Numbered from the stretch's first letter, positions 34,588-43,601 are shown. The stretch: DNA of 45,863 nt from Virgibacillus sp. AGTR (GCF_016919725.2 NZ_JAJERH010000032.1:1-45863); one strand, 5' to 3'. The notes: a model not told the origin generated them from the letters alone. Numbers and translations are program-made.

Positions 34588-35619
34588 TTAACACGGAATT
34601 CGAATATCAATGTAAGTTCCTTCTTGTAAATTAGAACGAACAGAGAATGTCCCTCCTAGCTCTTCACTACGCTCTTTCATTGTTTTTAATCCATAGGATG
34701 TTTTTCTTTCATGTAATACATCAAAGCCTTTTCCGTTATCACGAACATGCATAAATAACTCATTGGATCGTTTCGCAATATCAATACGTACTTCGGTTGC
34801 ATTTGCATGACGCAAGATATTTGATAATGATTCTTGAACTATTCGGAAAACTTGTTCTTCAATTGTTGAAGAAACCGATAACTGATTAGGAATACTAATA
34901 TGGAATTCAATATTGCTTTTCTGTTGTAATTCATTTATTAATTTAGAAATACCATCTGACAATGACTCTCCAGAAAGGTATACGGGACGTAAGTGCAATA
35001 ACAATGCACGCATTTCTGCCTGTGATTGAAGTGCGGCTTTAGACACTTCAATCATTTGTGTTTTTGCTTTTTCTGGGTGTTTGTCAAATTGCTTAATCGC
35101 CGCTTCCGATAACATCGTTAACGCAAATAGCTGTTGACTGACTGCGTCATGCAAATCTCTAGCAATTCGCTGCCTTTCCTCTATAACAGCTGCTTTATGT
35201 GCTGATTTAGCAAATTCAGACTTTTCATCCGCCATTCGTTGTAAGGAACGTACTTGATTTTGTAATTTTTCACCGAGCTCATTCATTTCATTACCAATAC
35301 GCGTAATCTCGTCTCCTTCGTTAAAATAAACTTTTGTCGTATAATTACCATTAGCAAATTGGGTGATTTGTACAGAAAGATAGTCAAAACGATCCTTAAC
35401 ATCTCCACCAGACTTAAACCCTGCATATACCGAAATAATTAGTGCTAATCCAATATATAACGAGATAAATAAAAATATACTTGCAGCAGATAACCAATTT
35501 GGATGAAATAATACATAGATAGAGAGTAATATAGATAAAATCGTTACACATGTTAGAAACAATCCATATATATGTGAACGAATATAACTGTAACGAATAC
35601 TAGCAAACCGCTGATTCAT
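34588..35619 (-). CDS. liaS: Sensor histidine kinase LiaS
   Basis: 343 residues. Two transmembrane helices (about 18-40 and 46-66) with a very short outside loop, as in intramembrane-sensing kinases; HAMP-like linker (about 70-125); HisKA_3 domain with His157 in RIARDLHDAVSQQL; HATPase domain with LSNILRHAN (N box) and DNGKGFD (G1). LiaS responds to lipid II-interfering agents and is held inactive by LiaF. Encoded 12 bp after liaF. Confidence 0.92.
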   Translation of the reverse strand: MNQRFASIRYSYIRSHIYGLFLTCVTILSILLSIYVLFHPNWLSAASIFLFISLYIGLALIISVYAGFKSGGDVKDRFDYLSVQITQFANGNYTTKVYFNEGDEITRIGNEMNELGEKLQNQVRSLQRMADEKSEFAKSAHKAAVIEERQRIARDLHDAVSQQLFALTMLSEAAIKQFDKHPEKAKTQMIEVSKAALQSQAEMRALLLHLRPVYLSGESLSDGISKLINELQQKSNIEFHISIPNQLSVSSTIEEQVFRIVQESLSNILRHANATEVRIDIAKRSNELFMHVRDNGKGFDVLHERKTSYGLKTMKERSEELGGTFSVRSNLQEGTYIDIRIPC

Positions 35620-35631
35620 GTGGTTAACCTC

Positions 35632-36363
35632 CTACACATAATCTATTCGAATCGATCCAGCTTTTAATTTGATATTAAAGTCAATTTTTCGAAGGGATGT
35701 ATCATAAGCTTTTGTTTCATAGGTTAAGGAACGATTAATCCCCTCTGCCGTTTGACCAATAACATTTACTTCCCCTGCCTTCACAGAAGCGTACACCTTG
35801 AACTCAACACTTTCAGGCATTAGAATTGTTACATCACCTGCGAGTGAATGAATGGTTATCGGTATTTCTTTATCTGGAATAAATGCCTTGGAAAAGTCAA
35901 AGTAGAAATCACCAGCCCAGTTACTTAGCTTCATTGGCTCTACTTTCCAATTCTGATTAATAAATTCATGACTACCAAACGAAAACATAGAGGTATGATC
36001 CCCATGATCTCCTTTATATTCAACCTTCATTTTTTTTCTACCTACAAGCATAAAGCCAATATAAATAATTAATAATGGCCATAACTTAAATATATCCCCA
36101 AATGTAAAGGAAATGATTTCGAATCGATCCAATAGAAGTAACGTTCCGAATAGGATAAAAAAGGAGCCAAAGATCCAGCTCCCCCCAATTTTTTTTAAAA
36201 AATCAAATAACCACTTTAATCCAATTACGATGAAAAATATTGGATAAATATATGACCAAGCCAAAGAAAAATTGAAATGAATTACTCCAATATTAGCTAA
36301 TACGAGCATGACGCCTATTGCAATGAAAGTAATCGCAATAAAATAGCGCACCATATTTTTCAT
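35632..36363 (-). CDS. liaF: LiaF, inhibitor of LiaRS signalling
   Basis: 243 residues. Four transmembrane helices in the first 125 residues (including FIAIGVMLVLANIGV and WPLLIIYIGFMLVG) and a C-terminal beta-rich LiaF domain (PITIHSLAGDVTILMPESV...KAGEVNVIG). Keeps LiaS silent without envelope stress. Start at 36363 (MKNMVRY), behind AAGGGTG. Only 13 bp separate it from the MFS gene. The LiaI/LiaH effector genes of B. subtilis are not here. Confidence 0.9.
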   Translation of the reverse strand: MKNMVRYFIAITFIAIGVMLVLANIGVIHFNFSLAWSYIYPIFFIVIGLKWLFDFLKKIGGSWIFGSFFILFGTLLLLDRFEIISFTFGDIFKLWPLLIIYIGFMLVGRKKMKVEYKGDHGDHTSMFSFGSHEFINQNWKVEPMKLSNWAGDFYFDFSKAFIPDKEIPITIHSLAGDVTILMPESVEFKVYASVKAGEVNVIGQTAEGINRSLTYETKAYDTSLRKIDFNIKLKAGSIRIDYV

Positions 36364-36376
36364 TCTGTTCACCCTT

Positions 36377-37615
36377 TTATGAAGAGATTAATGTTCGTAG
36401 TTTCTTGTTCTTTAAATTATATATGGCAATGAACATAACGACGATTCCACTGACGATAATAATTGTCTGTATCGACACGCCAACAGCAATTAATAATGAT
36501 GTAATAACATAAGAGATTGGAACAAGTCCTGTTGATACAGTCATTAATAGACTCATCATTCTGCCAAGCATTCGTTTCTCCGTCGACTTTTGTAAAATCG
36601 TCATGATTGGTATGTTTACTAATTGTAAAAGGAATGCCAGGCTAGCAACTAAGCCAGCAGTTAGGTAAAGATAGGATGACATACCGATAGAAGTATAGAT
36701 AACTCCTAATACGATTAAACTAATAATGACAGTTAATCCCTGCTTTTTTAGCTTTATCGATGCTAGGAAAATAGCACCAATCAATGCACCTATCCCCATT
36801 GCTGTTTGTACAATGGCCAAGCTAATTGCATTACCAGCAAAAATGTCCTTTACAATGATAGGCATCCCTATTGAAAATGGCCCTGTAAAAAAGAAGTTCA
36901 AGAAGAATGCAGTAAAAACAATGGACATAATCAGTTCATTTTTTCTAGCGTAGGAGAAGCCTTCCTTTAAATCCTCCAACGGTGTCTTCTTCTCCCCTGT
37001 CGCGTCCGCTTGCTTCAATCGCATAAATAATACAGTCAAAGAAGCGATAAATAACATGACAAATGCTACAGAAAAAACGCCTTTAAATCCAAGTAACGCT
37101 ATTAATGTTCCACCTAGTGCAGGTCCTAAAATCGGGCTAATCTGTGTCGTCATTTGAATAAGAGAATTACCTCGCTGTAACTGCTCTTTTTCCAAGATCA
37201 TTGGCGTTAATGAATTAATAACTGGGTAACTAAAAGCATCGGAAATGCCAAATAATGCAGCAAGCACAATTAAGTGCCATACGGTGACCGCATCCATAAA
37301 TAAAAATAATAGTAAAACGAAAATTAAAATTGCCCTTGTAAAATCAGAAATAAATAAAATCGTACGCTTATTAAAGCGATCTGCTACTATTCCTCCAACT
37401 GTCAATAATAATAACCGTGGTACAGAGGCTGCGAAGAATAACATCCCAAAATAAAATCGATTGTCATCTAATGAGAGCATAAGCCATTCTGCACCAATTA
37501 AATAGACATAATATCCTGGTGCAGAAAACAATGATCCAATAAATAATAATATAAAATTACGATTTTTAAATATCGGTAAACCTTCTTGTTGATTTTGTTG
37601 TACTGTAGCATCCAT
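36377..37615 (-). CDS. MFS transporter in the liaFSR operon
   Basis: 412 residues, twelve predicted transmembrane helices, of the MFS group that includes EntS- and macrolide-type exporters. The loop-2 motif is GGIVADRFNKRTILFISD near 73-90, and TQISPILGPALGGTLIAL marks helix 5. Exports an unknown compound. The ATG follows GAGGGGGAG. It is the first gene of the operon, so it would be made together with LiaFSR; a role in removing envelope-active agents is inference. No LiaR operator was recognised in 37616-37703. Confidence 0.85.
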   Translation of the reverse strand: MDATVQQNQQEGLPIFKNRNFILLFIGSLFSAPGYYVYLIGAEWLMLSLDDNRFYFGMLFFAASVPRLLLLTVGGIVADRFNKRTILFISDFTRAILIFVLLLFLFMDAVTVWHLIVLAALFGISDAFSYPVINSLTPMILEKEQLQRGNSLIQMTTQISPILGPALGGTLIALLGFKGVFSVAFVMLFIASLTVLFMRLKQADATGEKKTPLEDLKEGFSYARKNELIMSIVFTAFFLNFFFTGPFSIGMPIIVKDIFAGNAISLAIVQTAMGIGALIGAIFLASIKLKKQGLTVIISLIVLGVIYTSIGMSSYLYLTAGLVASLAFLLQLVNIPIMTILQKSTEKRMLGRMMSLLMTVSTGLVPISYVITSLLIAVGVSIQTIIIVSGIVVMFIAIYNLKNKKLRTLISS

Positions 37616-37703
37616 TGAAAAAACTCCCCCTCGTCAAATTCGAACTATTCTTAGCTTACTTATATTTATAAACGAGAGAAACCTTCCAAAGGATGCTTTT
37701 AAT

Positions 37704-38354
37704 TCAGCCTCGAGACGGATAACAGCGTTTCTTTTGTAACCACTGGTAGAGATTAATACTCACTAGTAAACAAAGAAAACCAATAAGAAACCCAGCGAGC
37801 ACATCTGTTAAATAATGGACATTAATAATATAACGGCTTATTCCTATTAAAAATATGAGCATAGCAAAGAAAAATTCAATGATAAACCGCCTCTTGGACG
37901 ATTGTAATCGTTGAGATAGAAAATAAGCGCATAAACCATAACAAACCATCGGTATCATGGCATGACCTGAAGGGAAACTATGACCTTCTGCATTTGCGGC
38001 AACTAATATGCTAGGTCTTTCTCTATCAACAAGATGTTTGATCGCAACGTTTATGTAATGCGTTAAGAGTGTGCCACCACTAAGTATTACAGCTGGTAAC
38101 CAATCCTGATAGAGGAACCAAAATACAACTGCCATAATAATCACGAATGGAATAGTGAATGGCCAAGAGCCTAAATCTGTAAGAAAACGGAAAACCTCAT
38201 AAAGTATGGAATCTTCGTCTAATCCGATGACAGGATCCCTTGTCCATTGGTCTAGATAAGGAAGTTTATGATTCATGATTTGATATATCCACCAACCGTT
38301 AATACACAGAGCTATCATTAAAAGTAGAAGGATATATTTACGGCTATACTGCAT
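37704..38354 (-). CDS. PAP2 family phosphatase
   Basis: 216 residues with about six transmembrane helices and the complete three-part PAP2 signature: KHLVDRERP near 107-115 (KX6RP), PSGHA near 127-131 and SRYIINVHYLTDVLAG near 168-183 (SRX5HX3D). Such enzymes remove phosphate from undecaprenyl pyrophosphate, phosphatidylglycerol phosphate or phosphatidate outside the membrane; the exact substrate is not visible. Strong AGGAGGG site. Divergent from the ferritin-like gene. Confidence 0.9.
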   Translation of the reverse strand: MQYSRKYILLLLMIALCINGWWIYQIMNHKLPYLDQWTRDPVIGLDEDSILYEVFRFLTDLGSWPFTIPFVIIMAVVFWFLYQDWLPAVILSGGTLLTHYINVAIKHLVDRERPSILVAANAEGHSFPSGHAMIPMVCYGLCAYFLSQRLQSSKRRFIIEFFFAMLIFLIGISRYIINVHYLTDVLAGFLIGFLCLLVSINLYQWLQKKRCYPSRG

Positions 38355-38394
38355 GCTTATCCCTCCTATTTCTATTTATAATACATGAAAATAG

Positions 38395-38419
38395 GTTTTA
38401 AAAAAACCAGATAGGGAAA
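38395..38419 (+). promoter_or_regulatory. Sigma-B-like promoter of the ferritin-like gene
   Basis: GTTTTA, 13-bp spacer, GGGAAA, 44 bp before the start codon; the sigma-B consensus is GTTTAA-N12-15-GGGTAT. Fits a general-stress ferritin. No competing sigma-A pair as good was seen. Confidence 0.5.
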
Positions 38420-38462
38420 TGTATCTATAGAACAAACAAATTTTATAAAGGGTGAGTAATAA

Positions 38463-38900
38463 ATGGAAAAAGAACTACAATTATTAATCGATGGACTAAA
38501 TGAAGACTTATCGCATGAATATGCAGCTGTCATACAGTATACTTATAGTGCTTCCGTTGTATACGGATTATACCGCTCAGCCCTCAAGCCTTTCTTTGAA
38601 GCAGAAATCAATGATGAATTAGGTCATGCTTTATATTTGTCTGAGAAAATAAAATCACTTGGAGGTAATCCGACAACAAAAGCTGCAGATATTCCTCAGC
38701 CTACGGAAGTAAAGGATTTATTAGAAGCCACACTTCAATCAGAGGCTGCTACCATTGAACGATATGAAAAACGTAAAAAGCAAGCGGAGAATTTAGGTTA
38801 TACGGAGCTAGTTGTTAAGCTTGAGGATCTAATTACTGACGAAACACAACATAAAGAGGAAATTGAGCGTCTATTAGCTGACCCTCGATTAGCATCATAA
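38463..38900 (+). CDS. Ferritin-like (bacterioferritin/Dps-like) protein
   Basis: 145 residues, a four-helix bundle with di-iron-type ligands: Glu19 in LSHEYAAVIQY, Glu48 and His55 in EAEINDELGHAL, Glu near 94 in LQSEAATIERYE and ETQHKEEIE near the end. Iron storage or oxidative-stress protection is the family role. It lacks the DPS signature of classical Dps. AAAGGGTGAG precedes the ATG. Monocistronic, with its own terminator. Confidence 0.82.
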   Translation: MEKELQLLIDGLNEDLSHEYAAVIQYTYSASVVYGLYRSALKPFFEAEINDELGHALYLSEKIKSLGGNPTTKAADIPQPTEVKDLLEATLQSEAATIERYEKRKKQAENLGYTELVVKLEDLITDETQHKEEIERLLADPRLAS

Positions 38901-38939
38901 ATAAACAGTTTGCTTTCGGAACAAAATTTATTAGCGATT

Positions 38940-38976
38940 AACCCCTACCTCAAATGAAATGGAGGTAGGGGTTTTT
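38940..38976 (+). terminator. Terminator of the ferritin-like gene
   Basis: AACCCCTACCTC / GAGGTAGGGGTT, 12 bp perfect, then TTTT, 40 bp after the stop. Confidence 0.9.
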
Positions 38977-39098
38977 CTCTATATGTATTTACATATATCC
39001 GTCCATACATGAAATTATCCTCAATTTTCATGTATACATGCCTAATAAATATTTTTCAATGTTATAATAAGTGAAAAAACATCGAGGAGGTCTTTTGC

Positions 39099-40274
39099 TT
39101 GTTAGAAAAAGTCCATCAGTCCATTGATCAGCTCTATTCAGAAATGGTTCATATACGTAGACATTTGCATCAGTATCCAGAGGTTTCTTTTCAAGAAACA
39201 AAAACCGCTGAATTTATCGCTAATTATTATAACGAGCTAGGTATTCCTTGTGACACAAACGTAGGGGGAAACGGTGTAATCGCAACCCTGAAGGGGAAAA
39301 AGGCAGGCAAAACGATCGCGTTACGTGCTGATTTTGATGCACTCCCTATTCAAGATGAAAAGGATGTTCCCTACAAATCCAAAGTTGATGGTGTCATGCA
39401 CGCTTGTGGGCATGACGGCCATACCGCTACCTTACTAATACTGGCAAAGGTTATGAAAGAATATCAAGATCAACTTCCAGGAACCATTGTATTTTTACAT
39501 CAGCATGCAGAGGAATATGCACCAGGTGGAGCTAAGCCAATTATTGAATCAGGAGCCATAGATCACGTCGATGCGGTATTCGGCACCCATTTATGGGCAA
39601 CAACACCTGTTGGTGTTCTGCAGACTTCCAAACAAGCATTTATGGCAGGAACGGATCGATTCGAGATTATTATTCAAGGAAAAGGTGGTCACGGGGCTTA
39701 CCCACATGAAACAAAGGATGCGATTGTGATCGGCTCTCATTTAATTACTCAGCTTCAACAAATAGTAAGTAGACGTGTAGATCCATTAGATACGGCCGTT
39801 GTAACTGTAGGCGTATTTGAGGCTGGTGAGGCCTTTAATGTCATTGCAGACAAAGCAAAGATTGTTGGCACTGTACGCTATATTAATCCCGAACTCCAAG
39901 ACAAGATTATTGAGGATATGAAATGCATTATAAACGGAGTATGTATAAGCAGTGAAGCAACCTACTCCTTTAACTATGTGAAAGGCTATCCTCCGCTTAT
40001 TAATCATGCAAAAGAAGCTGAATTAGTTCTGCGAATTGCCGAGAAAGATATTGAGGATATTTATAAAGCAGAGGAAATTAATCCGTCTATGGCAGGAGAG
40101 GATTTCGCTTATTACCTCATGGAAAAGCCTGGAGCCTTTTTCTTTACCGGTGCGCAAAAGCATGCAGATCCTTATCCACACCATCATCCTAAATTTGATA
40201 TTGATGAGAGATCCATGCCGATTGCTGCAAAAACACTCATTCAAGCCTACTTTGCTTATCAGGAACAGGAATAA
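39099..40274 (+). CDS. yhaA: M20D amidohydrolase (N-acyl-amino acid hydrolase, YhaA-like)
   Basis: 391 residues. Zinc/manganese amidohydrolase of the HipO/AmhX group that removes acyl groups from amino acids or related amides. Metal ligands: HACGHDGHTA near 102-111, HAEEYAPGGA near 136-145 and GEDFAYY near 332. The dimerisation lid (about 185-300) is present (GKGGHGAYPHE). TTG start supported by GAGGAGG 8 nt upstream. In B. subtilis yhaA lies beside the ecs genes, as here. Exact substrate unknown. Confidence 0.88.
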   Translation: MLEKVHQSIDQLYSEMVHIRRHLHQYPEVSFQETKTAEFIANYYNELGIPCDTNVGGNGVIATLKGKKAGKTIALRADFDALPIQDEKDVPYKSKVDGVMHACGHDGHTATLLILAKVMKEYQDQLPGTIVFLHQHAEEYAPGGAKPIIESGAIDHVDAVFGTHLWATTPVGVLQTSKQAFMAGTDRFEIIIQGKGGHGAYPHETKDAIVIGSHLITQLQQIVSRRVDPLDTAVVTVGVFEAGEAFNVIADKAKIVGTVRYINPELQDKIIEDMKCIINGVCISSEATYSFNYVKGYPPLINHAKEAELVLRIAEKDIEDIYKAEEINPSMAGEDFAYYLMEKPGAFFFTGAQKHADPYPHHHPKFDIDERSMPIAAKTLIQAYFAYQEQE

Positions 40275-40302
40275 TTACAATTAAGGATTTTATCTCTCAA
40301 AG

Positions 40303-40448
40303 AGCTTGGAACGATGCCGCAACCTAAAATATAATCGTTTTCCACCGGCAGAGCCCTCTCGCTGGATACGGAAGGTTTCGGTAGTGATTCATCGCACGTA
40401 GAAAAGCGCGCCTCTTTTCCAAGGAATCTCGCATTTATTTTAATCAGA
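40303..40448 (+). repeat. Decayed copy of the palindromic repeat
   Basis: Shares CTTGGAACGA/TCGTCCAAG-type ends, CGTTTTCC, a GGCAGAGCC core and the TCTCGC...ATTT...AATCAGAAAAC tail with 19752-20042, in the same order and orientation. No gene. Confidence 0.5.
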
Positions 40449-40497
40449 AAACAAACTATAATTAGTTTTAACTAATAACTAATTATAGTTTGTTTTT
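40449..40497. terminator. Bidirectional terminator between yhaA and ecsB
   Basis: Perfect 19-bp inverted repeat, arms 40449-40467 and 40477-40495 (AAACAAACTATAATTAGTT and its complement), 9-nt loop, followed by T on both strands. Confidence 0.82.
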
Positions 40498-40536
40498 TAT
40501 TGGTTCTTATTTACTTTCGTCCAAGATTCTTTTTCT

Positions 40537-41748
40537 TTATACTAATTTTTTCTTTACATACCCAAGAATAAATAGAAAATTAAACAAGCTTCCACTGATA
40601 AGGAAGATTACCATTCCTAAGTATTGACCTAAAGCGATAAATACAATGGAAAATATAACGGTTTGTATACCAGTTAACTGAAATAACAGTTTCATTAATG
40701 ACGCTTGACGCACAGCCTTAGAAACTGGATAAAGGTCTATCCACATCACCGTTCTATGATGCTGATAAAGTGCCATCATCTGAAAACTGCTTAAGTATAA
40801 AAACAAAATAGCAAAAACTACTTTTAACCAGAATGATGGAATAAAATATATAAACAGTCCGCCTATTACAATTAGCCTTACAAACATACCTAAATAATCG
40901 CCGCTTCTAATAAAGGTAACTCGATATAGATAATCATACGTGTATTTCTGCATAAATGGCAAGCTGCTTACCAACTTTACAAGCCATTGTCGCTTGCGTA
41001 CACGACTCTTTAAATGAGGTACATCAGCAAACATATTAGCAAGACGATAAAATGCTTGCATTCTATTCTGGTCTTTTTCTACGAGTAAATCCCAAACAAT
41101 TCCTGGCTGCTTACGGCAAGTTTGATAAATATAGAGGAATAATGCTGTAAATAAGACAGTGCTTATACCCGCTAACAGCATATTACCATCGATTAAGAAG
41201 TAAAATACCGCTACATTTAGCACTGTTCTAACTGTAATATCTGTTCGACGTACGCCAGGTTCTCGAACCTTAAGCATCCACCAATTTGCAATTAAATTTC
41301 CTGCTTTAAATAGGAGTAGAACAGCAATGGTAATCATATAGACTTGACCTGATCGCCTATCATAGATAGTACTATACAGTGGTCCCAATGCTGCAGCAGC
41401 TAATAAAACAAGATAGAGTTGAATGATAAAGCTATAAAGCAAGGTATTCCGAAAATAAGGACCCATTTTATGTTCTGCAGCAATTAAAAATACAAGATCA
41501 GGCTCTTTAAGTAATGTGCGTACAGGACTATAGCTAGCAATCATACCGAATACTGTACCAATAATTATTGCAGCAGGGAAATTTTCTGGTATTTCTAGGA
41601 GCCACTTTTGATAATAAAACGCAAGCGCAGAAATGAAAAAAAGCAGAGCTACAGCAATATGTCCATTAAAAATGTAGCGTAGATAACGGCTTGTCTCTTT
41701 TACATGAGCAGCAAATCGATTTTTAAAGAAAGCATGTGAATCAAACAT
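40537..41748 (-). CDS. ecsB: ABC transporter membrane protein EcsB
   Basis: 403 residues, about eight to ten transmembrane helices, matching the EcsB family in length and position after ecsA. The EcsAB transporter affects protein secretion, competence, sporulation and intramembrane proteolysis (RasP) in B. subtilis; its substrate is debated (peptides). Overlaps the end of ecsA by 8 bp. The third gene, ecsC, is not found in the window. Confidence 0.9.
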   Translation of the reverse strand: MFDSHAFFKNRFAAHVKETSRYLRYIFNGHIAVALLFFISALAFYYQKWLLEIPENFPAAIIIGTVFGMIASYSPVRTLLKEPDLVFLIAAEHKMGPYFRNTLLYSFIIQLYLVLLAAAALGPLYSTIYDRRSGQVYMITIAVLLLFKAGNLIANWWMLKVREPGVRRTDITVRTVLNVAVFYFLIDGNMLLAGISTVLFTALFLYIYQTCRKQPGIVWDLLVEKDQNRMQAFYRLANMFADVPHLKSRVRKRQWLVKLVSSLPFMQKYTYDYLYRVTFIRSGDYLGMFVRLIVIGGLFIYFIPSFWLKVVFAILFLYLSSFQMMALYQHHRTVMWIDLYPVSKAVRQASLMKLLFQLTGIQTVIFSIVFIALGQYLGMVIFLISGSLFNFLFILGYVKKKLV

Positions 41749-42487
41749 GGCTATCTTCTTCCTTTGTTAATTGAACATATAAATCATCTAATGTTGCACC
41801 TGGCATATTAAAGCTTTCACGTAATTCTTCAAGCGTACCCATTGCCCTAATTTCACCATCGTGTAATATTACAAAGCGATCACAATATCGTTCAGCAGTT
41901 GCCAATATATGTGTAGACATTAGAACACCAGAACCATTATTCTTCATTTCCTCCATAAGTTGTAAATATGACTGAATACCTAAGGGATCTAATCCAACAA
42001 ACGGTTCATCTACAATGTACAATGGTGGTTCTATTAAGAAAGCACACATAATCATTACTTTCTGTCTCATACCTTTAGAAAAGTGAACCGGGAACCAATT
42101 TAGCTTTTTCTCCATTCTAAATTCTTTAAGTAATGGCTGTAATCTCTTTTCAAAAACTTCTTCTGGTATATCATAAGCCATTGCCGTTAAGCGAAGATGC
42201 TCATAAAGCGTTAATTCATCATAAAGTATTGGCATCTCAGGGATATAGGCCATTTGGTTACGATAACTTTCCGCATTTTCTTTAAACGTCTTGCCATTAA
42301 CAGAGACTGTCCCCTTTTTTGCCTGCATCAAACCAATGACATGCTTAATAGTCGTACTTTTCCCTGCTCCATTTAACCCGATTAATCCAACTATTTCACC
42401 TGAATGCACGTCAAAAGATATTCCATGAAGTACATTTTTATGCGTGTATCCGCCGTATAGATTGTTAATATGTAATAATGCTTCCAC
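41741..42487 (-). CDS. ecsA: ABC transporter ATP-binding protein EcsA
   Basis: 248 residues. Walker A GLNGAGKST at 37-45, signature FSKGMRQKV at 136-144, Walker B YIVDEP at 157-162, D-loop GLDP. I use the GTG at 42487 because GAGGAGGAG lies 6 nt upstream and the length then matches the 247-residue B. subtilis protein; a longer frame from 42526 would put that site inside the gene. First gene of ecsAB. Confidence 0.94.
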   Translation of the reverse strand: MEALLHINNLYGGYTHKNVLHGISFDVHSGEIVGLIGLNGAGKSTTIKHVIGLMQAKKGTVSVNGKTFKENAESYRNQMAYIPEMPILYDELTLYEHLRLTAMAYDIPEEVFEKRLQPLLKEFRMEKKLNWFPVHFSKGMRQKVMIMCAFLIEPPLYIVDEPFVGLDPLGIQSYLQLMEEMKNNGSGVLMSTHILATAERYCDRFVILHDGEIRAMGTLEELRESFNMPGATLDDLYVQLTKEEDSHV

Positions 42488-42738
42488 GATTGGCTCCTCC
42501 TCTTCGTCTAGTGTATATTTTATCATTTGTGGAAGGGAAAACCAAAGTAAACTATATGCTTTTTTTCGACAAAACGAATAATACTAGCCTGTTTAACATT
42601 CATTGTTAAGGAATAGGTGACTCCCTCTCTAGTAGAGGGCAAATGATTTACAAAAAAATTGTATAATTTTTAAACTCGCGTAAACACTATTTAGTGAAGG
42701 GATAAGGATGTAACCAAGTTCACCAGAAACAAGTATTT

Positions 42739-42890
42739 TTCGTGTGATAAACACAAATGAGGTGTCAGCGATCGAGTATCTAATGTAAATTTCGTGTATT
42801 CTTACACAAATGAGGTGTTAGTGATCGATATCTAACTGAATTCGTGGATTAAACACAAAAATGAGGTGTTTGTGAACGGTAATCTAATGA
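42739..42890 (+). repeat. Three tandem imperfect ~50-bp repeats
   Basis: Units begin with TTCGTG at 42739, 42791 and 42841 (periods 52 and 50). Each reads TTCGTGKAT-WAACACAAA, ATGAGGTGT, then (T)AGTGATCGA-TATCTAA. Within each unit CGTGT/ACACA and ACAC/GTGT can form alternative short hairpins. The units have no shared open frame. They lie in the 530-bp ecsA-hit gap, divergently flanked. Confidence 0.85.
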
Positions 42891-43030
42891 TATAAATCCT
42901 TTTTTTGAGCACATCTTCCATTAAGAAGATACAACAAAAAGGTTTTGTAAATGAGCGTAGCAAAAAGCTAATTGCTTTTAAGACAGTTGTTTACAATGTC
43001 CCCGCGTTAGAAGACATTCTTTCCCTTCAT

Positions 43031-43060
43031 CAGACTAGTCCTTTGGGCTAGTCTGTTTTT
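43031..43060 (+). terminator. Orphan terminator upstream of hit
   Basis: CAGACTAGTC / GGCTAGTCTG (one mismatch) with a 5-nt loop, then TTTTT. It ends 110 bp before the hit start, with no plus-strand gene before it. Confidence 0.85.
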
Positions 43061-43169
43061 GTACAGATCACTTCTATTTCAACTTTCTGTTATTTTCACA
43101 ATAGAATTCTTTACAATGACGGCTATTCCTATATACAATAAAATAAAAAGCAGAGGAATGGTGATACGA

Positions 43170-43601
43170 ATGAGTCATGAAGATTGTATTTTTTGTAAAA
43201 TTATTGATGGAGAGATACCCTCCGCTAAGGTGTATGAGGATGAAGACGTCTATGCATTTCTCGATATTAGTCAAGTAGCTAAAGGCCACACATTGGTTAT
43301 TCCAAAAACACATGTGAAAAATATTTACGAAACACCAGCAGAAGTAGCTTCTAAGCTATTTGAACGCGTACCCAAAATTGCGAATGCAATTAAAGATACG
43401 TATAAACCGATTGGAATGAACTTACTAAATAATAATGAGAAGGCTGCCGATCAGTCCGTATTTCACCTACATATCCATATTTTACCTCGCTACGTGGAGA
43501 ATGACGGATTTTCTTCCAATTGGACAGTGCATACTGACGACTATACATCAAATGATTTACAACAAATTGCAAGCGAAATCAATAGCGCTATTAAATTGTA
43601 A
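43170..43601 (+). CDS. hit: HIT family protein (Hit/YhaE)
   Basis: 143 residues, histidine-triad nucleotide-binding hydrolase acting on AMP-linked compounds. Zinc ligands CIFC at 6-9, catalytic triad HLHIH at 99-103 in FHLHIHILPRY, and the KGHTLVIPKTH strand. Start at MSHEDCIFCK, behind GGTGA; the frame is open 37 codons further upstream, but those codons run into the terminator region. Neighbour ecsA is the same as in B. subtilis. Confidence 0.92.
   Translation: MSHEDCIFCKIIDGEIPSAKVYEDEDVYAFLDISQVAKGHTLVIPKTHVKNIYETPAEVASKLFERVPKIANAIKDTYKPIGMNLLNNNEKAADQSVFHLHIHILPRYVENDGFSSNWTVHTDDYTSNDLQQIASEINSAIKL

Larger units (their letters stand above)
42662..43060 (+). ncRNA. Possible non-coding transcript between ecsA and hit
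   Basis: A perfect TATAAT at 42662-42667 (no good -35), the three tandem repeats, and a strong intrinsic terminator at 43031-43060, with no open reading frame in between that has a ribosome binding site. The terminator points along the plus strand and no gene precedes it, so a ~390-nt RNA or a leader/attenuator ahead of hit is the simplest reading. Inference only. Confidence 0.35.

Noticed and set aside
42739-42890. The three tandem units as a CRISPR array
   Set aside because: Units are contiguous and imperfect with no unique spacers, only three occur, and no cas gene is near.
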